Positions 38,069 through 49,530 of a stretch of 64,000 nucleotides of DNA are shown piece after piece. The notes under the pieces were generated by a model. The model had not been told where the DNA came from and did no database searches. It worked only from the letters and a program-made list of their open reading frames with translations. Position numbers and translations under genes: made by a program. Positions within the stretch are counted from its first letter, which is position 1, and every line of letters starts with the position of its first letter. This DNA comes from Sphagnum compactum. Its lineage: Eukaryota > Bryophyta > Sphagnopsida > Sphagnales. The stretch lies in assembly GCA_965153455.1 (NCBI GenBank), contig OZ234500.1:14197579-14261578 (forward strand), written 5' to 3'.

Positions 38069-38467
38069 AATTCAAAATTTTGATTATTATGAATAGTTAT
38101 TATGAAAGTTAGGGTTAAGGTTTAGGGCCTAACTTTCCCCCATGAGTTACACATATTACACCATGATTTCAAGATACTAGAGAAAGAGGCCCCCAATGAT
38201 GTTTGGTCAAACCAAGTGTGAAAGTTTATTTTTGTTTGTTGTTTGAAATACGGCCTGAATTATCTGACTCAAACAACGACCAAAAGATAAAACGTGTATC
38301 GATCCTTCTGAAAATAAGAAACGCCTTTAGATGCTAGGTACACACGCTCCTAGAAGGGGGTATTAGTCTCGGCGAAAAGGGTTTGGAATAAAGAATCCTA
38401 CTTTGTCCATGAGGTTGATTTTTTTTCCTTGACGGAGCAGCGGGCATGAGGGAGTGGGCTCATCTTT

Positions 38468-38521
38468 TTCCCAATGTGTTCCCATCAAGTTCTCAATGTG
38501 TTCCCCAATGTGTTCCCAATG
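38468..38521 (+). repeat. Minisatellite-like array of GTGTTCCCAAT motifs
   Basis: CAATGTGTTCCC occurs four times with small changes in about 54 bp. It is the reverse complement of the motif array at 7055-7142. Confidence 0.6.
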
Positions 38522-39867
38522 CCACCCACATGGAGTTTCATAAGCTTTGCCCAAAGTTGTACTCTCAAAACCTATATAGGTGGGCTGAAGGGACACATCT
38601 TTTGCATTTCTATTTTGGGAGTAGAAAATTCCATTTGGGGTACATATTGTCATAAGTTTCATTTGATTTGATTTTATTTGCTGTGATGAGCAAATCAAAA
38701 CAAAATATTGCACTTTAGGATGCACCTCACAACTAATTAATAGAACCAACAATTGAGAACTGATCTAAAACTTAGAACGCTTCATTATTTGGAAACCCTC
38801 AAAAAAAAAGGGAAAAAAAAAAGGCAAACAAAGCCCATTTGTCACCATGTCTATGCCATCATCCTAAATTTAAAAGATGATTATTTATTTATTTATTTTC
38901 CCCTCCAAAGCATCACCCAAAACACCTTAGGAATTCCCCCCCTACCCCTCCCCACTCTCCAAAAAAAAAAAAAAAAAAGAGGAAAAAGAAACCACTCTCT
39001 TGTCACACCGATGGTCTCTTTTTTTCCTCCTTCCAGAACAAATGATTTCAATTGACACGTGGTGGGTGCCTATTAAATTGGAGCTGCAAATTAGGACAAA
39101 TGGAGAGTGGATGAGGTTGTCCAATGACAGATGTCACCTTAGTTGGCGGAGGATGGGACTTTAGTAGGGCCCAAATGGCAGCTCTTGATTGGCTGGCCAA
39201 CTTCCAAACATGTGGATGACAGGCCAATACGTATTTTATGCTCTCTGATTGGCCTAGAATCTTCAAACCCACTTTGCATTTCTGCTAACTTTTTAATTAT
39301 TTGGGATTTTATTTTTCCCCACCAAACTTCCATTGGCGACCTCCCCTACATCCTCTACATTGTGTCTTTGACTTATTTTTAAAAATCTTTGGTGGGGTCC
39401 AAATTCCAGTTTTACCGTGCACAAAATCATTGCCCAAAAAAGATTGTGCCCTTATATCAATCAATATCGCTCCTAAGTATACAATAGAAATGTGGTTTTT
39501 CTTACACAATAGGCCACAGCTCATGACTCATGTCTCAAGCAAAACATTACGGTTTCATCAATTACAATGTCCTTACTATACATGATGTTTATTATTCATT
39601 GCAATTACAATTTATAATATGTGATATTTATTGTGACATACATTACATTAAAAATTATATTTTGAGATTTGTCTGACATTTGTGTACTATACGCCACAAT
39701 TCAATATCGAACTATAATTTTTATCAAGATATGACACAATAAAAAAACCCATATTGTGCATTGTAATAGATGAAACCACAATGTCCACAGCACATAGTAT
39801 GTCATGAACCATGGGTATTGTGTGAGAAAAATCACATTTTGTTCTAGTGCGAAATCTTATGTTTAGG
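38522..39867. other. Spacer with homopolymer runs
   Basis: Contains poly-A runs near 38799-38822 and 38960-38978. Short open frames on both strands look like chance. No gene supported. Confidence 0.4.
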
Positions 39868-39870
39868 TTA

Positions 39871-40214
39871 GGGCATCTCCAGTATGTGACAGGTGACCAC
39901 CCTGCAAAAAAGTTCTCTCACATCCAAGTTTTGGTTATTTTACTTCTTTTGCAACCACACAGCAAATAATAGGTGGGGGACTACTAATAGCAAACCACCT
40001 GGACCAATCACTATGATGGGCCAATGAGAAAACACTGTAATTGAACCAATCAGTAGTCAGATCATATTTATTACACTATTTTTCTGCAGGTGCAGAGCAT
40101 TGCTGCGCCTTTTACCACAAACCAATTATTGCTGAGCCAAACTGGAATATTGTAACGTTTCTTCCTCCAGTTTTAATGGATAAGATCACGTATTGACCGC
40201 AGCTGGAGATGCTC
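39871..40214. mobile_element. MITE (344 bp) with TTA target-site duplication
   Basis: The left end GGGCATCTCCAG (39871-39882) and right end CTGGAGATGCTC (40203-40214) are terminal inverted repeats matching at 11 of 12 bases. TTA flanks the element on both sides (39868-39870 and 40215-40217). A 3-bp TTA/TAA duplication is the rule for PIF/Harbinger-type elements, and GCATCTCCAG-type ends are common in plant MITEs. It has no coding capacity. Confidence 0.75.
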
Positions 40215-40217
40215 TTA

Positions 40218-43200
40218 TAGGTGTAAGATCTTTCCCACTCTTAAATAGTAGACTAACAACCCACCCCTCTTAGCTTTGTGATCCATGTATGTTTAAAGTC
40301 TACTTAGTCTCCTGCTTTAATATAATCCCCAAATGTGAGGCCAACTAAAGTCTCGTTACGACCCTTGTTTTTGGGGATGCTCCCATTCTCTAGGTTTACC
40401 TGGCACTCTCCTTTTCAAAAGGGATTCTAGTGATTCGGAGGATCATTTTCTTGATAGAACCAGGCATTCAATTGATAGTGAATTTTTAATCCTACAATGC
40501 TATTTGGTGATTTTGTGTTTGTGAGCATATGCCAAATTTGATTGCCCAAATAATCCACAAATTGTTACTACACCCTTTTGTGCTTAGTACCTAAGCTTCT
40601 TTTATATGATATATGACATCTTTAAAATATTCAAGAGAGAATTAAAAGAGTGCCACAAACTGTGCTAAAACTATGCCAATGTTTTGTTTTTTATTATTTC
40701 ACTTAATGCACTCCACAAATAATAGAAGCATTTTACCACATTAAATCGATGATTGGAATATACAAATGAACCAACCGTACATAAGTTGTTTAGAAAACAC
40801 AATAAGAAATGCACAAACATTATATTCTACTTCAGAAACAATAGGCCACACAGGTCAGGTGGGGGCAAACCAACCGACAGAAATTGTGGTAAGTAATAAC
40901 TTGGGTTGCTTATGTACTATGATCAACTTACTTCTGCCATATCTACAGCACATTGGCTTGCTTGCTTAGTCCATTGATTTCTCTTGTTGGCCAGATTCTT
41001 GCCGTAATGTCTGTTTTTACATGAACAAGTTTTGCATGTAGCATGCAACACACGCTGTTCATTTATTCTCGTGTCTACTAAACTTAGTAGATATGCATAC
41101 CGCATATTCCAGTATTACAAGAACAATGCCAGCCCCACCCAAAAAAAATGGGTGGCAAAGAAGGGAGGAAATAGGACTCAAAAAAAGGTTCAAATTATAA
41201 ACATGAAAAAAATTCTTTTTAAAACATGTCCCAAATTTTTATTTTTAATAAATAAGAAGAAAGCAAGAAAATGCATGAAACTGTAATTTAAAGATTAAAA
41301 AAACCTGTTTATAAATTTTATTTTAGTTTTCAATTTATTTATCGAAAATTCAAAAAAAATCGGGTAGTCTCATAATCAACATCAGAGTTTTTTTTTTGTT
41401 CAATTTTGTGATGTTGTTCAAGTGATGATCATACATAAGTTTATTTAGTGAAATTTTACAGTATTTAAATATGAAAGTAGAAAATCTTAAGAACCCTTTC
41501 ATATTGTAGGTAATTGTGGTGATTAATAATTAAAAGATATATATGTCTGTTTTTTAATTTTAAAAATAAAGAATTTGGGGGTGTTTTATTTGAACATTGA
41601 GAGAAATGTAAAACTTATTCTCTCTACTCAGATGTGTGTGGGACAATGACAGAGAGTGTGCAATCAAGTGTACAGGCATAATACATTATTGGTGGTGACG
41701 TTTATTATTGTTCAACACAGGAATAAGACTCTCTTCCGTAAATGAAAGCATGCCTGGGGACAAGTGCATCGAACCGGGAGGAGGCACATGGGAAACCGAC
41801 TTTGGGAAATTGACAAGTGTTTTGTGGATTCATTATTAAGGTCAAGTGAAAGAGGAGAGCGAGAGAGAGAGGGGAAGAGAGTCTCCACTCTCCAGTCTTG
41901 AGGACAAGTGTAGCTTGTTTGCTACAACAAGTGGAGTCCAATAGTCAAGGGTACTCTCTTTTTATCTTGTTACAAAGTCAATCTCAATAGTATGCAATTG
42001 GCAGCTGTTTGATCATGTGAAAATATTAAACAGGTGAAAGAATTTGATTGCGTCTTTGGTACAAAAGTACTGCCAGCACTTCATGATGTCAGAAAAACGG
42101 GCAAACTCTCATAACCTGTGAGACCCATTCTTGTAACGACCACGCAGCCACGTTGCAAATCTATCCCGTGTAACACCCAACCTCTTGCCATGACATCTAT
42201 GGGATGCAAATTATCCACCATTGCATAATCCCATTTCACGATCCCATGAGCCCATCACGTAACTTGGAGTTGTTTCAAACCCTAATCCCGTGCATTGAGA
42301 CTATCGCAAAGCAAAGCCCATAGTACAAGTTTTGGAATCTAAACCCAAATGTAGTGTAACAATTCCTTGCTTGTGTACCATCTCCATCGCCATCGTTGTA
42401 CAAGCTTCACACAATCATAAGTAGCTTTATTGCACATTAATAATTTGGCTTTTGTCTTTAGGAGAGTTCAACTCGTATATATCAAGTTCTTTAAAGTGTT
42501 GGTTGAATACTACGAACAATTTTGGTAACCAGTGTGGAGCTGGAGCTAGAGTGTAAAACCTGCAACTTTCAAGCTCAAGATTGATGCTTAGGTAAGTGTT
42601 TTTCTTTTTGTTAATATCCATGGCTGTAAAATATTTGGGGAAACACCCTCCTATACTAGATGATGTTTTACTAAGGTGTTCATGGATGGCATGGAAATCT
42701 TCAACGAAAAAACCTCTTATAACAACAAATTATTAGTAAAGAAGCTAAAAACATCAAGATGATGTTACAACATCGCCATGATCATTCATTCAATGCACAT
42801 AGTCAGAGAGATATGGTTGTTCATCCTACCATGTTTTTGGCTATGTAAAGAAAAATAAACAACAAAAAAAGGTTGTGCTAGGTTACATTGGAACCTAGTA
42901 TTCTTGTTGGACTCAGTAAACCATTAGCACCCAAGTTGCTAATTTTTGTTTCAAACTTGTTCTTGTTGTTTAATATGGATGTCAGGTTTTCCAATGGCTA
43001 AAAACAAAAATGTTGGAGAACCTGAAACAAATTCAACAATTGAATCTATTGAGGGGTTAGTACGTTACTTTGTTAACTTGGGATACGAGAAATGCATTGA
43101 GCAATTTGTGACTCCAAAATTTAAACAATAAACTTAAATTGGAATATGTGGCTATCAAGGTAACAAAGTTTTTGGTTATCAAGTGTTGTTTAAATTTCCA

Positions 43201-43284
43201 TTTACACGATTATTACACTAACAAGGAAAATTGCCCCTATGTTAGGTTACATCCACCAACCATGAAAAAGAACAATGCTAGTGG
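40218..43284. other. Spacer without recognisable genes
   Basis: AT-rich, short open frames only. I found no exon set that joins into a known protein. Confidence 0.4.
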
Positions 43285-43306
43285 GTGAGCAAGTGAGCTT
43301 GCTCAC
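43285..43306. repeat. Nested palindrome (9-bp arms)
   Basis: GTGAGCAAG (43285-43293) and CTTGCTCAC (43298-43306) are perfect inverted repeats around TGAG. AAGTGAGC and GCTCACTT in the same stretch form a second, offset hairpin. It may be an end of a small inverted-repeat element. Confidence 0.55.
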
Positions 43307-43816
43307 TTGAGTAGGACAAAATCTTCAAGAATATTCCATGCCATGCCATGAAATATTCTTGGTATATTCATTTTTCACGTGGCAAATTTCAAGTGACGTG
43401 GTAAATATTCCATGACATGTCATTGAATATTTTGCCATGTCACCAAAGATTTTCTTAGAATCAACAAAGGTTTATTGACTCTGAACATGGGCTTGGTGAA
43501 CAGAGCTTTCAAGTGCAGTCTCATGTGAGGGCTTGAAGACACCAAAAAATAAAAAGATGCATTTCATAATCCCTAGTGCAACCAATATTCAAAATGTCTA
43601 GGGGTCAAAAAAATTATTTGATTTTAAGAACTGTTAAAATGGGTGGAAACTGCACGGTTGATAAATATTTGTGAAATGGTCAAGGTACTACGATATTATA
43701 CACAAAGAGACAATATACAAAGAAGCACGTTATGAGTGTCAAAAGTTTTATTGCAAGCTTCATGAATGAAAAAATCACAATTAATTTGATACAGATACAA
43801 TTGTGATGTATTTTCA

Positions 43817-44975
43817 CTAGAGTCCTAAGACTTTAAAGTGTTGTAACAAACACTGAACTTCTTCCCAACTCCACATGTAATAATGATTGAAATCTTCCGT
43901 GAGCCCACAGAACATAATTGACTGCAAGACGTGATACACATGTTTACATTGCACATATGTCCCAGGGCCACTTAAAGAACCTACCAACATTATCACAAAG
44001 TAGACACATGAACATCCAAAGAAATTTCCAATAGTCACATTGTATCACTTGTCATCTGAAAGAATATTGTAAATTCGTCCATGCCCACGTAGGGGGACAT
44101 CAACAACGGGGAAAACAATGCACTGGAGAAGCAAGATGCTAGGCTCCCAATTATTAATGTGTTGTTGTGTCATTTTGAGAACTAAAGGTCATCTCACCTT
44201 CTTGCCACCATGAGTTGTAGGCCAACAACTTGCATTAGAGGGCCTCACAAGATTGGGGCAACTCATTATAGCAGGCACATGGGAATTGCTTGAACATGAA
44301 GATTGGGAGCCAATATACTTTGAGCATTACTTTTATGGAGGTGGTCAAAGGAAAACCCTACTTCTTCTAGAATTATTAACTCATTTTGTGTTAAGTTGGT
44401 ATTTTCTTGGATGGGCCATATAGTTGGAACTACAGACTTAACAACTACAAACTTTCGAAGTGTTCCACCAATGTAACAACTCAAGTCATCTAAACAAAAC
44501 CAATGTTTATGGTTCTCCAATAATCTGCTATGATATTGTACCCAGAAACCTAAGTAACATGGAGCAAGAGTTCCACTTACAAATTTGCAAAAATTGATCC
44601 TTGTTTTGCATTTGAGCATCATGGTTTTTTATAGTGTAGAACATTGAATTGCAAAATTGGGTAGGCAATATTCAATACGCCACTAGCCATCAACACAAAT
44701 ACTTCCTTCAACTCCAAGCCACCTTGAAATACCAAAAGTAACAACTTACTGGAACTAGAAGGTAGTTGTTGCACGTGTACATTGTCCACAACATTGGGTT
44801 CAGCAACAAGAACAGTTATTTGTGGACGAAAGAAATTCACACGATTAGGATGATGGGAATTATTATCAACGCCAAGAGGATAATCAACAGGTCGTTTGGA
44901 AGACACAAAAACCTTTTCTCCTTCGAGGTGTGGTAGGCGATTTGTGAAGGACAATCCGGATGTGTAATTTGCCAT
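43817..44975 (-). pseudogene. Broken transposon-like ORF cluster (unidentified)
   Basis: Three minus-strand open frames of 118, 118 and 73 codons (44975-44619, 44622-44266 and 44038-43817) follow each other, the first two overlapping by 4 bp in different frames. This looks like one longer coding region broken by a frameshift and stops. Readable parts include SSKRPVDYPLGVDN, QITVLVAEPNVVDNVHV and MWSWEEVQCLLQ. I cannot assign a family. Repeat-rich surroundings suggest a transposon protein, but an orphan host gene relic is not excluded. Confidence 0.4.
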
Positions 44976-45952
44976 TGTTGCGGCAAGTCTAACAGGATCA
45001 CTTGACCCTTAGGCCTTCTTCAACAACAATTCATTCCTATCAGGACCATGATGAAATGGACCACCTTACAAATATTGTATATACAATGTAGATTGTTTGA
45101 AAGCACGAATGTAGTTGTCAGACGTTGTTGTGTACAAACAAGTGTCACATTTTTCCAACTGTTGCAATTGGATGTTATGCACAATTTCGGCTAAATTACA
45201 AGTGGGCATGTTAGTCCACTCTTCATCACTAAACTTCTGCAAAAGAAAGGAAAGGAAAGAGCAAAATCTAAAATGTCACAACACAAATGGAGGACAAATG
45301 GAAGTGGAGTGTAGATGGAATTCAAGTGCAAATGGAATTCTAATTTTGAATAAATAAAAAAGAGAGTTAAACCAAATAAATTGATTACGCCAAATAAGCC
45401 AATAATGCCAATGAAATTGATGAAGTTATTAAACACGGTAATACCAATTAATGCCCATTAACCAGTTAGGTTGATTATGCCAATTAAATCAATTAAATCA
45501 ATTAAGGTGATTGATCCTTTTAAACTAATAATGCCAATGAAACCATTTAAACTAATTTAAAATATTATGCCAATTAAGTTGACAATGTTGATTAAAAATT
45601 TAATTTGATTATTGCTACATAATGTCAAATTAAGCCAATAAGGCAAATTAGGTTGATTATCAACATTTTACATATTCTTACATCTTTTTCATGCAATCCC
45701 CTATGCCACTTTTCATCAATGATATTGTAACTTATTGATGTACCTTTTCATCTATGTATATATCTTTTTTTTTTTCATTTCCTTTTTTTCATGTTCTTCT
45801 TCTTTTCCTTGTTCTTGTATTTCATCTCCTTGTTCTTTATTTTTCTTCTTCAATCTCATTTATTTTTGTCTTGTTTTTTTTACTTCTTTTTTTTCCTCCT
45901 TATTCTTTTAACTTTTATTCCTTTAAGAAGACTAGTGTGAACCCACTGCATA

Positions 45953-46132
45953 ATGCACCCGTCGAGCTCCCCCCGCCCGGTCCTTCCCATTGCCCACTCC
46001 GGTTCTTTACCCCGTCGACCCCCCCCCCCCGTCCTTCGCATTTTCCACTCTGATTCTTTAACCCGTTGATCCCCCCCCCGTTCCTCGCCCCGTGCTGCCC
46101 CCCCCCCCCCCCCCCCCCCCGCCTCGTTACCA
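45953..46132 (+). repeat. C-rich minisatellite with a 23-C homopolymer
   Basis: About 2.5 units of 55-60 bp, each with CCGTYGA, a C run, and TTCxCATTxxCCACTCYGGTTC-like sequence. A run of 23 C lies at 46098-46120. The 105-codon minus-strand open frame across it is Gly-rich low complexity, not a gene. Confidence 0.8.
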
Positions 46133-46136
46133 AGCC

Positions 46137-46208
46137 CTGTCATAGAAAATGCATTGCCTGGTTCTGCCATAGAAAATGCAGAGGCCGGTTCTGCCATAGA
46201 AATGCAGC
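46137..46208 (+). repeat. Triple repeat of a 27-bp unit
   Basis: CTGxCATAGAAAATGCA occurs three times at 27-28 bp spacing, with GGTTCTGCC between copies. It directly follows the C-rich minisatellite. Confidence 0.8.
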
Positions 46209-47630
46209 AGAATTGTCGTGTCAGACAGACGCACAGACAGACTTACTGAATTAATATATAAGATTGAGCTTCAAAAGGGGTTTTTTCAAGAGACAAGTCA
46301 AGTTTCAATAGGGAACTTCAAAAGTAGGTCAAACTTCAAGAGATGAGTTAAACTCCAAGAAGAGGAAGAGATTCAAAAGAGGCTTGATTTGAACTTGAGT
46401 TGAAAGTGAGCTTGAGAGTTGAGGTAAGCGCTAGGTTTGATGTCAAAAAACAGTTTTTTTGGGGGTTTCCTGCAAGAGCTTTCATCCTTGTTCTATGTAC
46501 CTTCAATGTACTCATCTTGGTTTGTATTGTGTAAGGTTCCAAAAACTTTGTGCTTGGGGAGGCTACAAAATTGATTGGTTTGGAAAGCTCAAAAGCCTTA
46601 AAGCTCATCTTTTTTGAAGTATTTACAATGCCCCCCCTTTCTCTTGCCTTCTTCATCCTTATCACATTCCTTTCCTTTATATGTTTTTCTTCTTATTTAT
46701 TGTTTGAATATTACAAGATGAATGTTAATTATGTTAGGGTATGCTTTCACAACTTGTGTTCTTATTAGAAATCAAATTCCAATGAGCTTTTGCCCATCTA
46801 TCGTACAACAAATTGTTTTTTGTGAGTTATGCTTAAGGCGAACCTCATGGTTATAAAATGTAGCATTCAGATAACTTTCCACATGGCTCTTGATGTGAAT
46901 GTACTTGGATGCCAACCTCAGTGGCTGAACTTGAAGAAACCATGACAACTCCCGAACCCCCACCTGCCAAGAATTTACACAACTTACACAATTTCAATCT
47001 TTTATTAAAAAGTGAAACTTTCACAAAAAGGGCAGGCTTGCTTCAGATGAAGATCCTGCATTCAAATTGTCTTGATTTACCAAATTCTCCTACAAAACAA
47101 GAGTTGAGATTGTCAATACAAAAAAATAACAAGTAACTACATATGTGAAAAACAAAGATTGTGGTGCACCATTAGATTTTAACCTTGTTGGTATTGATGT
47201 TTACCATACCCTTGAGATGGGCAGAGTGAATGTGCATTGCATAGATTGGTCTCAATATCCCAACACAGAGGTGTTACCACTTCCTGCTCTTCACAAAAGC
47301 CACAAATCATTTTCATCTGTCTTAATCCACAATGATGATGGAGGAGTAGACCCATTCTGCACTGTTTTGTTTTCTGTGAGATATACAACCGACCACCTTG
47401 AAAGTACCTTTGGTACAGAATCTAGTTTTGTGATGCAAAGAGAAATGTACACACTAAGGTGAACCTTACATTGCTGATGGTATTTTCCATCTCTTCTTCA
47501 TATGAATCGATCACATTGTTCTCAGCATGACCCAATTCTAGCAGATTGACGCCATCTTGAAACACCATTAGCAAATACTGAAGGTTGTGGGCCTCATTTG
47601 AACTGCTATCTCACTAAAGAAACTAGAGTT
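46209..47630. other. Spacer with isolated open frames
   Basis: Several 60-105 codon frames on both strands, for example 47145-47462 plus, but none has a recognisable motif or joins with neighbours. Confidence 0.35.
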
Positions 47631-47639
47631 TGTACTTGC

Positions 47640-49530
47640 GGAAGATGGTGCAGAAAATCTGCAAATCCTGGATCACCATCCCATTGGTGTGTGCTGAACA
47701 TTGTTCAAGGTGAATGTGACCAAGAAGACAACATTACCTTTTTCACATTGTCCTTCAATGCTGGAGGGGATTGCACAGATCCATCCCCTCCCATCTGGTT
47801 TGTGCTAGTGATGACACTTTTGCCACCAGCTCTAAATCCACCTGTCATTGACCAACTATCTGATGCCTCTGAATCTATGTAGCACCTTGCCCTGAATGTA
47901 GCTAAGTGTGCATAGTAGGCGGGAGGAACTTCACAAACATGAAATTCATATTACTATCTTGGATGCAGAAAGTCTAACAACCACCTTGCAAGACATAAAC
48001 AGATGGATGGCAACAGAGGTGCCTACCAATTGAGACCAATCAGCTGCACTGTGCATACCTTCAAATAGCCAAGGCATAGGATCAACAACCATGAAGCTCA
48101 ATGTAACCAGCAACATGCTAAATTGGAATATAAAATGGTCCATTTAAGACAGATTCAGGCACAACAAGAATTGCCAGTTGTTCAACAACATGATTCAACA
48201 AACTTCACTCAAAAGTCCAAAAGGAAGCATACATTTGGAAGTAACAGAGATTGTTTGTCAATGATTGTCAATTGGAGAAGAAAATGAAGGTGGTGACAAT
48301 CCTGTGTGTGCAATCATTGGGTATTTGCAACTTTCAATAGATCAACAGAATGGAAACACCAAGGTGAAGAAAAAAATACCAGTTGGCTTAAGAAGACCAT
48401 GTTGTTGCTGGTTGAAGAATATAAGGCTTCTGATCAAACATGCTTTGTGGCTGTTGCTGTAGCAAGCCTCCTGTCAAACAATAGTGATGTGTTCAAATCT
48501 GATCACAATTCACTCATTTGCAAAACTATGAATGTCCAGAACAAAGTGCTTCACTGCAGAGCAATTGACTCATCAAGGAATGTCAAATGGATAGGACAAC
48601 AACACCTACGTGGCTGTGGGACTTGATGCAGCTGTTGTTGTTGTTGCTGTGGTTGCTGGCTCACCACCACTGGCAACAAGAGTTGCTGCTGGGTCTGTTG
48701 AGATGGCTGAGCAGGTGCCTGTGACTGCAGTGACTGGCTTGGCATGGCAGATGTCTGCTGCTGCTGTTGGTTGAGCTTGTTGCAGCTACTGAAGCTGGAT
48801 ACCATATCAAGCCCCCCAAGAAAGCAATATTTTCTTTAAGACAATTGCAAAGTAAACTCATCACTCAAGCTTCCAAGGTAACCAACCATTGAAGGTAACA
48901 GATTTCACATACAGTTTCCCAGACAACAGAGCACATGTGTGTGCAGGTGTGGAAAACCCACCAGCTGCTGAGCTTGCTACTACTGTTGCTGCTGCTGTCG
49001 TTTTGCCTGTTGCAAGAGCTGTTGTTGTAACAACTGCTGTTGCTGTTATGCAGAGTTGTTTTGAGCCAGAAGCTTGTTACTGCCAGATGGTTGTTGCTGT
49101 TGCAGAGTTGGGACCTGTAAACCAAAAACACTTTTACTTTATATCTGATAACAAACGGACGGAAAGATGTGCATTTCCTCTCCACCAACATGCACAGAAA
49201 GAAGCAATCACAAGACCCTAGTAACCAACCTAGAAGCCATTGACACACTTTATCCAGACATAGACCAACATTGCTGTTGCGGTTGCTGTTACAATTGAAG
49301 AGATCGTTGTTGTTTGATGCTGGAGAAGGCTCTGTTGTTGTAACTTTTGCTTCATCAGTGCTTGGTGTTGCTGTATTCTTTGTTGCTGTTGATACAACAT
49401 TTGCTGCTAGTGCCGATTGTGCTGTTGCTGTTGATCCAAAAAAAAATCTTAATTCAGGAAAATTTATATTTGTATTAGGTTCAATTGCTCCACCTTTAGA
49501 ACATTTATCATGACCCATCAACATCACTAT
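47640..49530 (-). pseudogene. Decayed glutamine-rich coding region (LEUNIG/SEUSS-like co-regulator relic, tentative)
   Basis: On the minus strand, CAG/CAA-rich segments translate in order as QQMLYQQQQRIQQHQALM (about 49410), QQLLQQQLLQQAKRQQQQQ (about 49020), KLNQQQQQTSAMPSQSLQSQ (about 48770), a Pro/Gln segment ending QVPQPRR, and GGLLQQQPQSMF (about 48460). A Gly/Ser segment SDSWSMTGGFRAGG..DNVKK follows at about 47870-47720. Stops and frame changes interrupt them. The order resembles LEUNIG-type co-repressors (a Q-rich block, then GLLQQQ, then a DNV acidic segment before WD40 repeats), but no WD40 repeat is readable. SEUSS or MED15 are alternatives. A working spliced gene cannot be fully excluded. 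Confidence 0.35.

Noticed and set aside
37501-38130. Short TTTAGGG-like repeats as an interstitial telomere
   Set aside because: Only one to two imperfect units at each place, too few for an interstitial telomeric array.
45880-46197. 105-codon minus-strand glycine-rich frame
   Set aside because: Produced by the C-rich minisatellite and the C23 run. Low complexity only.
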